Assembly: GCA_017794825.1 (NCBI GenBank)
Contig: CP051237.1
Location: 124,001 to 188,000 of the forward strand
Direction of reading: 5' to 3'
DNA length: 64,000 bases
Source: Pararhizobium sp.
GTDB taxonomy: Bacteria > Pseudomonadota > Alphaproteobacteria > Rhizobiales > Rhizobiaceae
Under the pieces are notes generated by a model, which saw only the letters and a program-made list of their open reading frames with translations, was not told where the DNA came from and searched no databases. The stretch's first letter is position 1; each line of letters begins with the position of its first letter. Of this stretch, positions 28,215 to 37,985 are shown in pieces. The position numbers and the translations under genes are program-made.

Positions 28215-30467
28215 CTAACCGGAAAATCTGCCGGAGCGTGGAAAACCCTTCGGAACGGTGCGGCCGGCCTGCGCGCGATCGCCTGACCATTCGCGCAATT
28301 CGTCCATCGTCTTGGTATGGGTGCGACCGGCGGAATCCTGCCAACTCAGCCCTTCAGACTGATCGAACGTTCTGACGTCAGCGACCCCGCCGTCCTTGTA
28401 GCGCTGCAGGCGCACGCCCTTGCCGCGGCTCATTTCGGCCATTTGCTCAATCGGGAAGATCAGCATCTTGCGGTTCTCGCCCAGCACAGCGACCATGTCG
28501 CCCGCAACCGGTATGCACAGCTTCGCTTCGTCAGGCATCTTCACATTCATGACCTGTTTGCCCTTGCGGGTATTGGCCGTGATATCGGACTGCGGCACGA
28601 TAAACCCATTGCCCACGGTCGACGCCAAGAGCAGCTTTCCTTCAGGATTGTGCACGAAAGCGGACACGATGTCCTGATCGTTGTCCATATCGATCATGAT
28701 GCGCACCGGCTCGCCGTGCCCGCGCCCGCCCGGCAGACGATCGCCGCCAACCGTGTAGAACTTGCCGCCGGTGGTAAACAGCATGATCCGGTCGGTCGTG
28801 TACGCCGGAAAGGCCAGCTTGAGGTCATCCCCTTCCTTGAAGATAAGGCCGGATGTATCCGCCATATGACCGCGCATCGCCCGGATCCAGCCCTTACGCG
28901 AAAGAACGACCGTGACCGGCTCCTTCTCGATCATCGCCTGCTGGATGGCTTCGATGTCTGCTTCCGGAGCCTCGGCGAAACCCGTGCGCCGGCGCCCGAG
29001 ATCCGTGTCCTTGCCGAACTTCTTCTTCACCTGGGAAATTTCCCAGGAGATGGTCGACCACTGCTTTTCTTCCGACGCAAGCAGCGCCTCGATTTCCGCC
29101 TTTTCCTCGGTCAGTCCATCGAACTCCTTGCGGATTTCGAACTCTTCGAGCTTGCGCAAAGAGCGCAGACGCATGTTGAGGATCGATTCCGCCTGGAGAT
29201 CGGTCAGTTCGAATCGCTGCATGAGCTCGGCTTTCGGATCATCCTCCTCGCGGATAATCCGGATCACCTCGTCGATGTTCAGATAGGCGACCAGGTAGCC
29301 GCCGAGAATTTCGAGCCGCCGCTCGATCGCCGCCAGCCGGTGCCTCGACCGTCTTTGCAACACTTCACGCCTGTGACCGAGCCACTCCAGAAGCACATCG
29401 CGAAGCGACATGACCTTGGGCACACGACCCTTGGACAGCACATTGAGATTGAGCGGAAACCGGGATTCCAGATCGGTCAGGCGAAACAGCGATTCCATCA
29501 GCAGATCCGGATCGACCGTCCGGTTCTTCGGAACAAGAACGAGTCTCACATCCTCAGCCGATTCGTCGCGCACATCCTCCAGCAGCGGCAGCTTGCGGGC
29601 TATCAGAAGCTCCGCGATTTTTTCAATCAGCCGTGATTTCTGTACCTGGTACGGAATTTCTGTGACGACGATGACGTAGCCGCCGCGGCCGGTGTCTTCC
29701 TTCTCCCAACGCGCGCGCGTGCGGAAGCCGCCGCGGCCGGTCTTGTAGGCCTCGACGATCGAATCTCGGCTATCGACGATGACTCCCCCTGTCGGCATGT
29801 CGGGGCCGGGCACGAAATCGACCAGCTTTTCGATCGTCGCATTGGGATGCTTGATCAGATGCAGGGCGGCGTCGCACAATTCCGCCGCGTTGTGCGGCGG
29901 GATCGAGGTCGCCATGCCCACCGCAATGCCCGTTGCACCGTTGGCAAGAAGATTAGGAAAGGCTCCAGGCAGAACCACCGGCTCCTGGTTTTCCTCGTCA
30001 TAGGTGGTGCGAAAATCGACAGCGTCCTGATCGATGCCTTCGAGCAGCAGTTCCGCGACCTGCGTCATCTTCGACTCGGTGTAGCGCATCGCCGCCGCGT
30101 TATCGCCGTCTATGTTCCCGAAATTGCCCTGTCCGTTTACCAGAGGGTACCGCACGGCAAAGTCCTGGGCGAGACGCACGAGCGCGTCGTAAATCGCCTG
30201 GTCGCCGTGCGGATGGAAATTACCCATGACTTCGCCGACGATCTTGGCAGATTTCTTGAAGCCGCCATTGGCGCGCAGCCCCATATCGCTCATCGAATAG
30301 ACGATACGGCGATGGACCGGCTTCAACCCGTCGCGAACATCGGGCAGCGCCCGGTGCATAATCGTCGACAGCGCATAGGCGAGATAGCGTTCTTCTAGTG
30401 CGGTTTTCAGATCGACCGGTTCTGACCCGTCGCCGCCGCCGCCCGGCGGAATAAGGCTTTTTCCCAT
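28215..30467 (-). CDS. parC: DNA topoisomerase IV subunit A
   Basis: A 750-residue type IIA topoisomerase A subunit that decatenates daughter chromosomes with ParE. The catalytic tyrosine lies in [12 protein letters not shown], and the quinolone-determining region [12 protein letters not shown] precedes it. The N-terminal [33 protein letters not shown] and the length (shorter than GyrA, with a divergent C-terminal beta-pinwheel lacking a clear GyrA box) favour ParC over GyrA. The ribosome-binding site is weak. parE is not in the window, as is usual for this order. Confidence 0.94.
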   Translation of the reverse strand: MGKSLIPPGGGGDGSEPVDLKTALEERYLAYALSTIMHRALPDVRDGLKPVHRRIVYSMSDMGLRANGGFKKSAKIVGEVMGNFHPHGDQAIYDALVRLAQDFAVRYPLVNGQGNFGNIDGDNAAAMRYTESKMTQVAELLLEGIDQDAVDFRTTYDEENQEPVVLPGAFPNLLANGATGIAVGMATSIPPHNAAELCDAALHLIKHPNATIEKLVDFVPGPDMPTGGVIVDSRDSIVEAYKTGRGGFRTRARWEKEDTGRGGYVIVVTEIPYQVQKSRLIEKIAELLIARKLPLLEDVRDESAEDVRLVLVPKNRTVDPDLLMESLFRLTDLESRFPLNLNVLSKGRVPKVMSLRDVLLEWLGHRREVLQRRSRHRLAAIERRLEILGGYLVAYLNIDEVIRIIREEDDPKAELMQRFELTDLQAESILNMRLRSLRKLEEFEIRKEFDGLTEEKAEIEALLASEEKQWSTISWEISQVKKKFGKDTDLGRRRTGFAEAPEADIEAIQQAMIEKEPVTVVLSRKGWIRAMRGHMADTSGLIFKEGDDLKLAFPAYTTDRIMLFTTGGKFYTVGGDRLPGGRGHGEPVRIMIDMDNDQDIVSAFVHNPEGKLLLASTVGNGFIVPQSDITANTRKGKQVMNVKMPDEAKLCIPVAGDMVAVLGENRKMLIFPIEQMAEMSRGKGVRLQRYKDGGVADVRTFDQSEGLSWQDSAGRTHTKTMDELREWSGDRAQAGRTVPKGFPRSGRFSG

Positions 30468-30525
30468 GGTTCGGACTTAAACGAAGCGCCGATTCGCGGC
30501 AAGTCTCGAATGACGCCATCCGAGC

Positions 30526-31785
30526 TTATGTGTCCGCGCCGACGGCCTCTTCGTGATCTTCGGCCAGGGCCAGGGACACTGTTTCCGGCGTCGTCGTCCT
30601 GGTCGGAGCGGAAGGAACGAACTCGACCTTCCGTTTCGGTTCGACCGGCGCGCGGCGGCTGATGCGCCAGAGCGTGTAGATAACGATCAGGACATGCACG
30701 ACGATGGTCGTCATGAAGAGAGCTGACGTTCCGATCGCCGACATGCCGAAACCGGCGAACAGCGGTCCCACAATACACCCGACGCCAAACACAAGCAGCA
30801 ATCCACCTGAAGTCTGGATATAGCTGTCGGGCTCCGCATGGTCGTTCGCATGGGCGACGATCACCGGATACATGGAATAGGCGGCTGCACCGAAGACAAA
30901 GACCAGGACAAAGTTCATCCAGGCCAACTCCGGCTGCAGGATGATGAACGCCAGGTCTCCGATAATTCCAATAATCGTAATTCCTATCAGCACCTTGCGA
31001 CGATCCATCCTGTCAGACATTTGCCCGACCGGGATCTGCGCCAGAGCGCCGGCCAGGATCGGAATGCTGGTGAAAAGGGCGATCGCGGACAGCGTCAGCC
31101 CGATGCGATCGGCGTAGACAGCCGCGAGCGTTCCGAAGGCGCTGTTGGAAATCCCCACCATCAAAACCGCATAGACGGCGATCGGGGAATTGCGCCAGAG
31201 CGCACCGAGCTCCAGCTTCACCTTGACCAGGGGTTTCGGCGAGACCGTCGACGAAATGGCGGTCGGGATAAGGGCGAGGCAGTAGAACATCGCGCCGATC
31301 ACGAAAAATGTGTAACCGGAGGTTTCACCGAGCATGATGGTCATCTGTCCGGTCGTGGTCGCCATCAGATTGACCATCGTGTAGACGCCGAAGACCCGCC
31401 CTCTCGAGCCGGCGTCCACCCTTTCCGACAGCCAGCTTTCCACTATCATGGCGGCGCCGGCGAAGCAGAATCCTGAAATGGCGCGCAGGGGTATCCACGC
31501 CCAAGGCGTGATGAACAGCAGCGAGGCAAGAATGGCAAGCGCGGCGAGCGACGCCATGACGCTGAAAGAACGAATATGTCCGACCCGCCCGACGAGGCCC
31601 GGCGTCATTATGCAACCGAGCACGTAGCCGATTGCCCAGCCGGTGCCGAGAAGTCCAAGGGAAAAGGCTGAAAAGCCCTCCTGCGAACCCCGGACCGGCA
31701 GGATCAGGCCATTCATGCCGCCGGCGTAGAGAAGAAAAGCCGAGCCCAGCAACAGAGCGCTGATGGGAATTAAATGACGTACCAT
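30526..31785 (-). CDS. MFS transporter (YcaD-like), paralogue of 35378-36640
   Basis: A permease of about 419 residues with twelve predicted helices. It has VGHIRSFSVMASLAALAI, the cytoplasmic GQMSDRMDRRKVLIG (MFS motif A type) between the halves, and an unusual helix-loop PVIVAHANDHAEPDSYI. The HANDHAE signature and the WLSERVDAGSRGRVFGVYTM stretch recur in the second MFS protein encoded at 35378, so the two are paralogues. Both resemble the YcaD group of sugar/drug-type MFS proteins; substrate unknown. I chose the ATG at 31785 because the earlier 43 residues are hydrophilic and unlike the family N-terminus. Confidence 0.82.
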   Translation of the reverse strand: MVRHLIPISALLLGSAFLLYAGGMNGLILPVRGSQEGFSAFSLGLLGTGWAIGYVLGCIMTPGLVGRVGHIRSFSVMASLAALAILASLLFITPWAWIPLRAISGFCFAGAAMIVESWLSERVDAGSRGRVFGVYTMVNLMATTTGQMTIMLGETSGYTFFVIGAMFYCLALIPTAISSTVSPKPLVKVKLELGALWRNSPIAVYAVLMVGISNSAFGTLAAVYADRIGLTLSAIALFTSIPILAGALAQIPVGQMSDRMDRRKVLIGITIIGIIGDLAFIILQPELAWMNFVLVFVFGAAAYSMYPVIVAHANDHAEPDSYIQTSGGLLLVFGVGCIVGPLFAGFGMSAIGTSALFMTTIVVHVLIVIYTLWRISRRAPVEPKRKVEFVPSAPTRTTTPETVSLALAEDHEEAVGADT

Positions 31786-32132
31786 ACCCGCTAGCGCCCG
31801 CGCGCCACCCCTGCTCTCTAAACTATCAGGATAACCAGGCCGGATCCGGCCCGAAATCCGACGCTCGACCACCCTCTGGTTCGAAACGATAGCGAGATCG
31901 GACGCGGCTTTCAATTCTCGACAATTGTGGAAAATCCGTGGTGAGATCGCGCAAAATCGTCTTCAATTCGCCGCGACGCGCTCCGGTAATATCTTCGAAA
32001 CCCTGCTGCAAGTCTTATGCGAAGTCCGGTTGCAATCGGGTTTCGGCGCAAATACTGACATAAAACCGGCTTATTCAGATGGAACCAAAACAACTGACTG
32101 TTGCAAAGCGCCTTAAGATGGAAGGATTTTCT
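31786..32132. other. Divergent intergenic region with a perfect 14-bp palindrome
   Basis: About 347 bp between the MFS gene and the secreted-protein gene. GGCCGGATCCGGCC at 31838-31851 is a perfect palindrome 50-65 bp upstream of the MFS start, and AT-richer sequence follows toward the plus-strand gene. No open frame here looks like a gene and I see no RNA gene. Promoters for both neighbours must lie here. Confidence 0.4.
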
Positions 32133-33344
32133 ATGCTCGCTCAACATCTTCGTACAGGACTTCTTGCAGGACTGGTCGTCTTCGCGCCAATCCCGGTCGC
32201 AGGCGCAGTCGAAGCAGGCCAATTCGCTGAAAAGCTGTTCGCCTACTACGATCAGAATGGCTATGAGATCAGCTATTCCGGCGCGGAAGGCTCCGGCGAC
32301 AGCGTCACGATCAGGAATATCGTCTTCAAGCTGCCCGAGACGGACGAGACCATCGACCTCGGAGACCTGACATTCAAGGGCGTCTCCGAAGACGGCAAGG
32401 GCGGATACAACGTGTCGGAAGTCGAGCCGTTCGACTTTTCCTTCAGCATCAAGGAAGCCGGCGAAAATCCTGTCGATATCGAAGTCTCGATCGCCGGTAT
32501 AAGAACCACCGGGCTGCATGTTCCGGCGAGCCCGGAAATGACGTCGGTCGAGAACCTGATGACTTACGACAACTCGTCGACTGGCGCGATCGATCTCAAG
32601 GTTTCCGGAGCCACGGTGTTTTCCGCTGAGAGCTCCAGCGCCTCCTCTCCGGCTCCTGGACAGGACAACACGGTCAATTTCACCTTCGACATCGACGGCA
32701 TGATGATCGACCTCGGCGGCCTTCCGGATCAGAATGCGCGACAGACGCTCGACGCGCTTGGATATGCGAAATTGACAGGCGGCCTCTCTGCGAACGGTTC
32801 CTGGAACCTTGACGACGGAACCCTGAACATCGACCAGTATGTCACCGACGTCGACGGGGCCGGTAAACTGGATATAAAGGCGTCCGTTTCTGGCGTGACG
32901 CTGGAGTTCATGCAGGGTCTGCAGGAAATGCAGGCGCAGATGGCTGAAATGGGCGACGATGAAAAAACTGATCAGGCCATGGGCCTGGCAATGATGGGCA
33001 TGATGCAGCAGCTTATCTTCAACAACCTGTCTATAAGCTTTGATGATGAATCATTGACCGGCAAGGTTCTGGATCTCGTCGCCGCGCAGCAGGGCATGAG
33101 CGCTGACCAGCTCGTCCAGAGTATAAACGGCATGCTGCCGATCATGCTTGCGCAACTCAACAATCCGGATTTTCAACAGAATCTCAGCACGGCTGTCAGC
33201 GCCTATCTCGGCAATCCGCAGAACATCGAGATCAGCGCAACGCCGCCGAACCCGCTGCCTTTCGCTTCCATCATGGGCGCAGGCATGGGCTCCCCGGAGT
33301 CACTGCCGACTCTCCTGAACGTGCAGGTGAAGGCGAACCAGTAA
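32133..33344 (+). CDS. Exported protein of unknown function with a Met-rich segment
   Basis: A 403-residue protein that I do not recognise. It begins at the ATG at 32133, preceded by GAAGGA, with a signal peptide (RTGLLAGLVVFAPIPVAGA). The mature part is acidic and beta-rich, with repeated 'IDLGDLTFKGVSEDGKGGYNVSEV'-like strands that suggest a repeated beta structure, perhaps AsmA- or lipid-transfer-like. Near residues 260-300 lies a methionine-rich helix (MQGLQEMQAQMAEM; AMGLAMMGMMQQL). It probably lives in the periplasm or at the outer membrane. It stands alone between two divergent or convergent genes. Confidence 0.8.
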   Translation: MLAQHLRTGLLAGLVVFAPIPVAGAVEAGQFAEKLFAYYDQNGYEISYSGAEGSGDSVTIRNIVFKLPETDETIDLGDLTFKGVSEDGKGGYNVSEVEPFDFSFSIKEAGENPVDIEVSIAGIRTTGLHVPASPEMTSVENLMTYDNSSTGAIDLKVSGATVFSAESSSASSPAPGQDNTVNFTFDIDGMMIDLGGLPDQNARQTLDALGYAKLTGGLSANGSWNLDDGTLNIDQYVTDVDGAGKLDIKASVSGVTLEFMQGLQEMQAQMAEMGDDEKTDQAMGLAMMGMMQQLIFNNLSISFDDESLTGKVLDLVAAQQGMSADQLVQSINGMLPIMLAQLNNPDFQQNLSTAVSAYLGNPQNIEISATPPNPLPFASIMGAGMGSPESLPTLLNVQVKANQ

Positions 33345-33353
33345 GGATGCGAG

Positions 33354-33378
33354 CCGGACCGGCTGTCCGCCGGTCCGG
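33354..33378. terminator. Hairpin between convergent genes
   Basis: CCGGACCGG (33354-33362) pairs with CCGGTCCGG (33370-33378) around a 7-base loop. It sits in the 46-bp gap between the stop of the exported-protein gene and the stop of aspS, the place for a shared bidirectional terminator. The tracts after the stem are T-poor on both strands, so it is not a textbook intrinsic terminator. Confidence 0.5.
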
Positions 33379-33390
33379 ATTCTTGCTGCT

Positions 33391-35181
33391 TCAGTTTGTC
33401 TTGGCGACCGGGGCGATGCGCAGGCTCAATTCCTTGAGCTGCTTCTGATCGGCCATGCTCGGCGCTCCCATCAGCAGGTCTTCGGCCTGCTGATTCATCG
33501 GGAACATGGTCACTTCGCGCAAGTTCTTCGCCCCCACGAGCAACATGACGATGCGGTCGATTCCAGCTGCCATACCGCCATGCGGCGGCGCGCCGTAGTG
33601 GAACGCCCGATAGAGACCGCCGAACCGCTCTTCCACAACCTTCGCGTCAAGCCCGACCTTGCCGAACGCCTCGACCATCACTTCGGGAATGTGGTTGCGG
33701 ATGCCGCCAGACGCGATTTCGTAACCGTTGCAGACCATGTCGTACTGCCAGGCCTTGATCGCAAGCGGATCGTCTCCTGACAACGCCTCCTTGCCGCCCT
33801 GCGGCATGGTGAAGGGGTTGTGCGAGAAATCCAGCCGGTTTTCCGTCTCGTCCCATTCGTAATAGGGAAAGTCGACAATCCAGCACAGGGCGAACCGTTC
33901 GGCGTCGATCAGTTCAAGTTCCTCGCCGACGCGCGTGCGGGCGTCGCCGGCAAAGTCCGCGAATTTGGCAGGAACGCCGGCCACGAAGAAGCACGCGTCG
34001 CCGGATTCCAGGCCGAGCTGGTTGCGGATCGCTTCCGTGCGCTCCGGACCGATGTTCTTCGCAAGCGGTCCCGCGCCGGCGACAGCGTCGCCCTCCTCGC
34101 GCCAGAAAATGTAGCCGAGGCCAGGCTGACCTTCGCTCTGCGCCCAGGAATTCATCCGGTCGCAGAAGGCTCGACTTCCGCCGGTCTTCGCAGGAATAGC
34201 CCAGACTTCAACCTTGGGGTCGCGCTCGATCATGCCGGCGAAAACCTTGAAGCCTGAGCCAGCAAAATGCTCGGTCACCGCTTCCATGACGATCGGGTTA
34301 CGCAGATCCGGCTTATCGGACCCGTACTTGCGGATCGCCTCGTCATAGGGAATGCGCGGAAATTCCGCAGTCACCGCTTTTCCGCCCGCGAATTCCTCGA
34401 AGACTTTTCGCACAACCGGCTCCATCGTCTGGAAGACATCTTCCTGCTCGACGAAACTCATTTCCATGTCGAGCTGATAGAATTCGCCGGGCAGCCGGTC
34501 TGCGCGCGGGTCCTCATCACGAAAACAGGGCGCGATCTGGAAGTAGCGGTCGAAGCCCGACGCCATGATGAGCTGCTTGTATTGCTGCGGCGCCTGGGGC
34601 AACGCATAGAAATTGCCCGGATGGATTCGGCTCGGCACCAGGAAGTCGCGCGCGCCTTCCGGCGACGACGCAGTGAGGATCGGCGTGGAATATTCCGCAA
34701 AGCCCGCCTCGCCCATCAGCCTCCGCATGGCGGCGATGATCTGCGTGCGGCGAACGATGTTGGCGTGCAGGGTTTCACGGCGCAGATCGAGGAAACGGTA
34801 CTTCAGCCGCACGTCTTCCGGATAGTCCGGCTCGCCAAAGACCGGCAGCGGCAGTTCCCCGGCTGCGGACAGGACTTCGATGTCCCGCGCATAGACCTCG
34901 ACCTCGCCGGTCGGCAGTTTCGAGTTGACTGTTTCTTCCGAACGCGCCCTGACGTCGCCATCTACACGGATGACCCATTCGCCGCGCAGCGTCTCGGCGA
35001 GATTGTAGCTGGCGGAATCCGGATCGACGACGATCTGCGTGATGCCGTAGTGATCGCGCAGATCGATGAACAGGAGGCCGCCATGATCGCGAACGCGATT
35101 GACCCAGCCCGACAGGCGGACGGATGAATCAACGTCTGTTTTGCGCAAAGCGGCGCAAGTATGGGTGCGATAGCGGTGCAT
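33391..35181 (-). CDS. aspS: Aspartyl-tRNA synthetase
   Basis: A 596-residue class IIb synthetase of the bacterial type. The OB-fold anticodon domain comes first ([22 protein letters not shown]), then motif 2 ([24 protein letters not shown]), the bacterial GAD insertion, and motif 3 ([13 protein letters not shown]). Alphaproteobacterial enzymes of this kind often also charge tRNA-Asn; discrimination cannot be read here. I start it at the ATG at 35181, with AGGAC upstream. A divergent 196-bp region separates it from the second MFS gene. Confidence 0.96.
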   Translation of the reverse strand: MHRYRTHTCAALRKTDVDSSVRLSGWVNRVRDHGGLLFIDLRDHYGITQIVVDPDSASYNLAETLRGEWVIRVDGDVRARSEETVNSKLPTGEVEVYARDIEVLSAAGELPLPVFGEPDYPEDVRLKYRFLDLRRETLHANIVRRTQIIAAMRRLMGEAGFAEYSTPILTASSPEGARDFLVPSRIHPGNFYALPQAPQQYKQLIMASGFDRYFQIAPCFRDEDPRADRLPGEFYQLDMEMSFVEQEDVFQTMEPVVRKVFEEFAGGKAVTAEFPRIPYDEAIRKYGSDKPDLRNPIVMEAVTEHFAGSGFKVFAGMIERDPKVEVWAIPAKTGGSRAFCDRMNSWAQSEGQPGLGYIFWREEGDAVAGAGPLAKNIGPERTEAIRNQLGLESGDACFFVAGVPAKFADFAGDARTRVGEELELIDAERFALCWIVDFPYYEWDETENRLDFSHNPFTMPQGGKEALSGDDPLAIKAWQYDMVCNGYEIASGGIRNHIPEVMVEAFGKVGLDAKVVEERFGGLYRAFHYGAPPHGGMAAGIDRIVMLLVGAKNLREVTMFPMNQQAEDLLMGAPSMADQKQLKELSLRIAPVAKTN

Positions 35182-35377
35182 CGATATGTCCTGCTTTTTT
35201 CTTTCCGTGAGACTGCGGTGACGCGAAGGATCGCCTTCTGTCAAAACCGGGCGGACAAGCGCACGACCAACGCGATTTGTCAAGCAGCGAAGCCCGCATT
35301 AATCGGATGCTGTCGATTTCGGCGCGCCGTGATATCGTTATGTCCCAGTTTATATTGTACGCCGAGTCGCCCCGTCG

Positions 35378-36640
35378 ATGTCCTCCCTCAGACCTCTTGT
35401 GCCTCTGTTCACAGCAGCGGCGATCCTGCTTGCCGGAAACGGCATGCAAAGCACGCTGATCGCGCTTCGAGGGGCCAACGAGGGCTTCACGACATCGGCA
35501 ATCGGGCTGATCGGCGCCAGCTACTCCATCGGCTTCATGGCTGGCAGTTTCCTGATCTCTCCGATTTTGCGGGCCGTCGGTCACATCCGGACTTTTTCGG
35601 CGCTGGCGGCGATGGGCGCCAGCGGATGCCTGCTGCTTGTCATTCTGGTCGATCCGCTTGCCTGGGCGGTCATCCGTTTCCTGTCCGGCCTGTGCTTCGC
35701 AGGGCTTTTCGCGACGGTGGACAGCTGGCTGAATTCGGGAATCACCAACGAAACGCGCGCGCGTGTCCTGTCGATCTACCGGCTTATCGATATGATTTGC
35801 GTGACCGGATCGCAGTTTCTCATCCCGTTTTTCGACATATCGAATTTCGTGGTGTTCTCGACGCTTGCCATCATGATCAGCCTGTCGCTGGTTCCGATCT
35901 CGCTCGCAGACAGGTCGAATCCCTCTCCGCCAGGCAGATTTTCCTTCAACCCGGCCGCTATCTGGCGGCTGTCGCCTATCGCATGTATCGGATGTATCGT
36001 GATCGGCCTGACGTCGGCGACATTCCGCATGATCGGCCCCATCTACGCGCAGTCCATAGGGCTCCCGGTGACAGCCATTGCGACATTCATGGGAGCCGGA
36101 ATCCTTGGCGGAACAATTCTGCAATATCCACTCGGGGTCTTGTCGGACCGGTACGACCGTCGCGTGATCCTTATCATCGCTACGGCAGGCGCCGCCCTTT
36201 CGGGCGTCTTCATCAACGCGTTCGCCGGTTCTGACCCCTGGTTGAATTATGTCGGCGTCTTCTTCTTCGGCGCCTTCTCGCTTCCGCTTTATTCACTCTC
36301 GGCGGCCCATGCCAATGACCACGCTGAACAAGGCCAGTATGTTCAGGTCGCTGCGGGACTGCTCTTCTACTGGTCGATCGGAGCCACGATCGGGCCCTAT
36401 GTCGCATCGCTGCTGATGCAGAATTCCTCTCCCGGCGCTATGTTCACCTACACGAGCATCGTCCATGCGAGCCTGATCGTCATCACCCTCTGGCGGATGC
36501 GGGTTCGCGCTCCCGTTCCGGCCAGTCGAAGGGGCCGGTTCAGCGCATTGTTGCGGACGTCCCTCTCCTTTTCCCGGATGGTCGACCGCGCGGCGTCGAA
36601 GGACGATGACAGGGAGCAGTTTCGTACCGGGAAAAAATGA
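35378..36640 (+). CDS. MFS transporter (YcaD-like), paralogue of 30526-31785
   Basis: A 420-residue, twelve-helix permease. VGHIRTFSALAAMGASG, WLNSGITNETRARVLSIYRL, GVLSDRYDRRVILI and SAAHANDHAEQGQYVQ align one for one with the MFS protein encoded on the other side of aspS. The shared HANDHAE loop is not general to the superfamily. The substrate is unknown. It ends 14 bp before rnd, so the two may be co-transcribed, although their functions appear unrelated. Confidence 0.84.
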   Translation: MSSLRPLVPLFTAAAILLAGNGMQSTLIALRGANEGFTTSAIGLIGASYSIGFMAGSFLISPILRAVGHIRTFSALAAMGASGCLLLVILVDPLAWAVIRFLSGLCFAGLFATVDSWLNSGITNETRARVLSIYRLIDMICVTGSQFLIPFFDISNFVVFSTLAIMISLSLVPISLADRSNPSPPGRFSFNPAAIWRLSPIACIGCIVIGLTSATFRMIGPIYAQSIGLPVTAIATFMGAGILGGTILQYPLGVLSDRYDRRVILIIATAGAALSGVFINAFAGSDPWLNYVGVFFFGAFSLPLYSLSAAHANDHAEQGQYVQVAAGLLFYWSIGATIGPYVASLLMQNSSPGAMFTYTSIVHASLIVITLWRMRVRAPVPASRRGRFSALLRTSLSFSRMVDRAASKDDDREQFRTGKK

Positions 36641-36654
36641 TCTAAACAAATTCC

Positions 36655-37806
36655 ATGAAGATTATAACGACGACCTCCGAGCTTACTGCAACCTGCGACC
36701 GGCTTTCACAATCCGACCACATCACAATCGACACGGAATTCATCCGTGAGACGACGTTCTGGCCGGAACTATGTCTGATACAGATGGCGTCGCCAGGCGA
36801 GGCTCTGATTGTCGACCCACTGTCGGAAGACCTCGATCTTGCCCCGTTCTTCTCGCTGATGGCGGACAGTTCCGTCATGAAGGTCTTCCACGCCGCGCGC
36901 CAGGATCTGGAGATCATCTATCACCTCGGAAATCTGATACCCCATCCCATTTTCGACACCCAGGTCGCCGCCATGGTCTGCGGCTTTGGCGATTCGATCT
37001 CCTACGATCAACTCGTGCAAAGAACGACGGGCGCCCGCATCGACAAGTCTTCGCGCTTCACGGATTGGCGCAGACGGCCGTTGAGCGAAAAACAGCTCGA
37101 CTACGCGCTTGCCGACGTTACGCATCTGCGCGATGTCTACGCCATGCTGAGGCGTCGCCTTGAAGAGGACGGTCGCACGCACTGGGTGAAGGAGGAGATG
37201 GATATCCTGGAGTCTCCTTCAACCTACGATTTGCATCCGGAAGATGCATGGAAACGACTACGCATGCGACTGCGCAAACCGCATGAACTATCGGTTATGA
37301 AGCATATCGCGGCATGGCGCGAACGCGAGGCGCGTGAGCGCAACGTGCCACGCTCCCGTGTTCTGAAGGACGATTCGATATACGAGATTGCCCAGCAGCA
37401 ACCGAAGGATCCGGAAGCGCTTGGGCGGCTGAGAACGATCTCGAAAGGCTGGGAACGCTCCCAGTCAGGCCGGGCGGTGATCGACGCCGTCAACGAAGCG
37501 CTCGCCCTGCCGAAGCACGAGATGCCGCGTCTGCAGCGTCCGGCGCAATCGCCCGAAGGCGCCGCAGCCGCGACCGAACTTCTCAAGGTTCTGCTGAAGA
37601 TGACGACAGAAAAATACGGCGTGGCGCCCAAGGTGATCGCCAATTCCGAAGATCTCGAGCGGATCGCCGCCGATGGCGAGGACGCCGAGGTCGAAGCATT
37701 GAAAGGCTGGCGGCGCGAACTTTTCGGCGAAGAGGCTCTCAAACTGCTACACGGAAAAACAGCGTTGCGGTTCGTGGACCGCAAGGTCGAGGCCGTCGAA
37801 CTCTAG
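36655..37806 (+). CDS. rnd: Ribonuclease D
   Basis: A 383-residue 3'-5' exoribonuclease that trims tRNA and other small RNA 3' ends. The DEDDy active site is complete: DTEFI near residue 25, FHAARQDLEII near 80, FDTQVAAMV, and YALADVTHLRDVY with the general-base Tyr. An HRDC domain follows from about residue 205 (KPHELSVMKHIAAWREREARERNVPRSRVLKDDSIYEIA). Length is normal. No ribosome-binding site is obvious, so it may depend on translation of the MFS gene just upstream. Confidence 0.95.
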   Translation: MKIITTTSELTATCDRLSQSDHITIDTEFIRETTFWPELCLIQMASPGEALIVDPLSEDLDLAPFFSLMADSSVMKVFHAARQDLEIIYHLGNLIPHPIFDTQVAAMVCGFGDSISYDQLVQRTTGARIDKSSRFTDWRRRPLSEKQLDYALADVTHLRDVYAMLRRRLEEDGRTHWVKEEMDILESPSTYDLHPEDAWKRLRMRLRKPHELSVMKHIAAWREREARERNVPRSRVLKDDSIYEIAQQQPKDPEALGRLRTISKGWERSQSGRAVIDAVNEALALPKHEMPRLQRPAQSPEGAAAATELLKVLLKMTTEKYGVAPKVIANSEDLERIAADGEDAEVEALKGWRRELFGEEALKLLHGKTALRFVDRKVEAVEL

Positions 37807-37985
37807 TTCGCACTATTTTCGAGCCGGAATTTCGCCAGACGGCGGATGGCCGGTTTTCCCGGAAATATCTTGCGTGCAGACGCTTTTCCTCTCGAGCTCC
37901 GCGGACGAGTCCCGCAAGGCAAGCGTGAAATTCCTCAGGCCAGACGTCGTCGAGTCGATTGACATAAACTTACTGTCGGTACTGA

